Below are positions 35,023 to 35,752 of a stretch of 35,752 bases of DNA, in pieces. Positions within the stretch are counted from its first letter, which is position 1, and each line of letters begins with the position of its first letter. Location of the stretch: positions 1 to 35,752 of the forward strand of contig JAEUHT010000221.1 in assembly GCA_016793265.1 (NCBI GenBank), given 5' to 3'. Origin of the DNA: Planctomycetota bacterium (GTDB lineage: Bacteria; Planctomycetota; UBA1135; UBA2386). The position numbers and the translations under genes are program-made. Below the pieces are notes generated by a model that saw only the letters and a program-made list of their open reading frames with translations, was not told the DNA's origin and did not search any database.

Positions 35023-35752
35023 TCATGCCTCCGAACGCAGGGCGACCACGGGACGGAGGCCGACCGCGCGCCACGCCGGCAGCAGGCCGGCGACGACGCC
35101 GAGCCCCAGCGCGAGGCCGAGCCCCTGCAGCAGCACCACGGTGCTGAGGTGGAACCCTGGCACCGTCGACGAGACCACGCTCCAGATCGGCGCCTCGGCG
35201 GCCAGGGCCAGCAGGATGCCGAGTCCGCCGCCGAAGGTGCAGACCAGCGCCGACTCCAGCAACAACAGGCCACCGATGGCGCGGTCGCCGAAGCCGATCG
35301 CCTTCAGCACGCCGATGTCGCGCGTGCGTTCGCGCGCCGCCATCAGCATGGTGTTCAGCACGGCGAAGAAGATCGCGAACAACACGCCACCGCCGACCGC
35401 TCGCAGGATCGCCGGCACGACGCCGAGCATGGTGATGAACTGGCGCTGGAACTCGGCCTCGGTGGTCACCCGCACACACTGCGGGCCGTTGGCGTAGGTC
35501 TCCTGCACGGCGGCGATCACCGCCTCGGGGGACGCCCCGGGTTCCACCGCGGCGAGGAACACGCCGACCCCGGGTGGGCCGCCGACGGCCAAGGCCTCCT
35601 GGCCTTCCTTGAGGTAGTCGAAGTCGAAGAACATCGTGCTCTGGTCGATGTTCGGCGACTTCGAGCGGTAGATCGCCGCGACGGTGAAGTCCCAGTTGCT
35701 GCCGTCGAGGCGCGGGAAGATGGCCCCGATCAGGGGCACGTGATCGCCGATC
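35023..35752 (-). CDS. ABC transporter permease, FtsX/MacB family (N-terminus beyond the window)
   Basis: The frame is open to the right edge ('IGDHVPLIGAIFPRLDG'), so the GTG at 35739 is an internal valine and the start lies outside. The visible 243 codons hold the end of a periplasmic MacB_PCD domain, then helices 'ILRAVGGGVLFAIFFAVLNTM' and 'LLLESALVCTFGGGLGILLAL', with 'RERTRDIGVLKAIGFGDRAI' as the coupling loop between them, then 'GLGLALGLGVVAGLLPAWRA' and the terminal 'VGLRPVVALRSEA'. It is homologous in layout to the next gene, which starts one base after its stop; the two probably form a heterodimeric exporter with an unseen ATPase. Confidence 0.88.
   Translation of the reverse strand, partial: IGDHVPLIGAIFPRLDGSNWDFTVAAIYRSKSPNIDQSTMFFDFDYLKEGQEALAVGGPPGVGVFLAAVEPGASPEAVIAAVQETYANGPQCVRVTTEAEFQRQFITMLGVVPAILRAVGGGVLFAIFFAVLNTMLMAARERTRDIGVLKAIGFGDRAIGGLLLLESALVCTFGGGLGILLALAAEAPIWSVVSSTVPGFHLSTVVLLQGLGLALGLGVVAGLLPAWRAVGLRPVVALRSEA

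Overview
The window is about 36 kb of very GC-rich DNA (roughly 70 % by eye) with a strong G/C third-position bias, so long open antisense frames are common and mostly meaningless. I support 26 protein genes, tightly packed on both strands. Gaps are nearly always under 160 bases (the largest, 28080-28287, is 208), and I see no tRNA, rRNA, CRISPR array, insertion sequence or phage gene. The gene content suggests a planctomycete-like bacterium (inference): a secreted Kelch protein with an unusual C-terminal module, a 2,015-residue alpha-2-macroglobulin with a thioester, a redoxin-cytochrome c-copper monooxygenase fusion, an RRM protein and a glycosyltransferase-rich envelope. No rRNA is available to confirm this.

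Layout. 1-11 kb: the end of a polytopic membrane protein, class I fructose bisphosphatase, the Kelch protein (minus), then a plus-strand run of a MoaD-MoaE fusion, leucyl aminopeptidase, acetyl-CoA synthetase and a small membrane protein. A KaiC-like ATPase (minus) diverges from a degenerate histidine phosphatase (plus). 11-19.3 kb (minus): the giant alpha-2-macroglobulin and an extended acyl-CoA dehydrogenase. 19.4-22 kb (plus): a 2-Cys peroxiredoxin, an exported thioredoxin-like protein with an in-frame UGA in its active site, and a family 9 glycosyltransferase. 22-25 kb (minus): an overlapping operon of aldehyde dehydrogenase, EamA transporter and i-type lysozyme-like protein. 25-28 kb: the redoxin-cytochrome-monooxygenase fusion, a DUF1579-like protein and an exported MsrA. 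28-33 kb (plus): RRM protein, error-prone polymerase DnaE2 and a NYN-type nuclease. 33-35.75 kb (minus): two FtsX/MacB-type permeases (one cut by the window edge) and an MFS transporter.

The standout is at 20163-21143. A thioredoxin-like gene reads T-W-UGA-G-P-C-K exactly where W-C-G-P-C-K is expected, the same frame stays open for 266 codons after the UGA, and the following RNA can fold into stem-loops. This is best explained as an undescribed UxxC selenoprotein of the TlpA/thioredoxin class. UGA is an ordinary stop for many other genes here, so genome-wide recoding is not the explanation.

Other themes are redox and oxidative-damage functions (peroxiredoxin, Sec-thioredoxin, MsrA, redoxin fusion), an apparently SOS-type polymerase with a palindrome over its promoter and paired with a nuclease instead of ImuA/ImuB, and recurrent TANNNT promoter boxes only 7-10 bases before start codons, which suggests many leaderless mRNAs.
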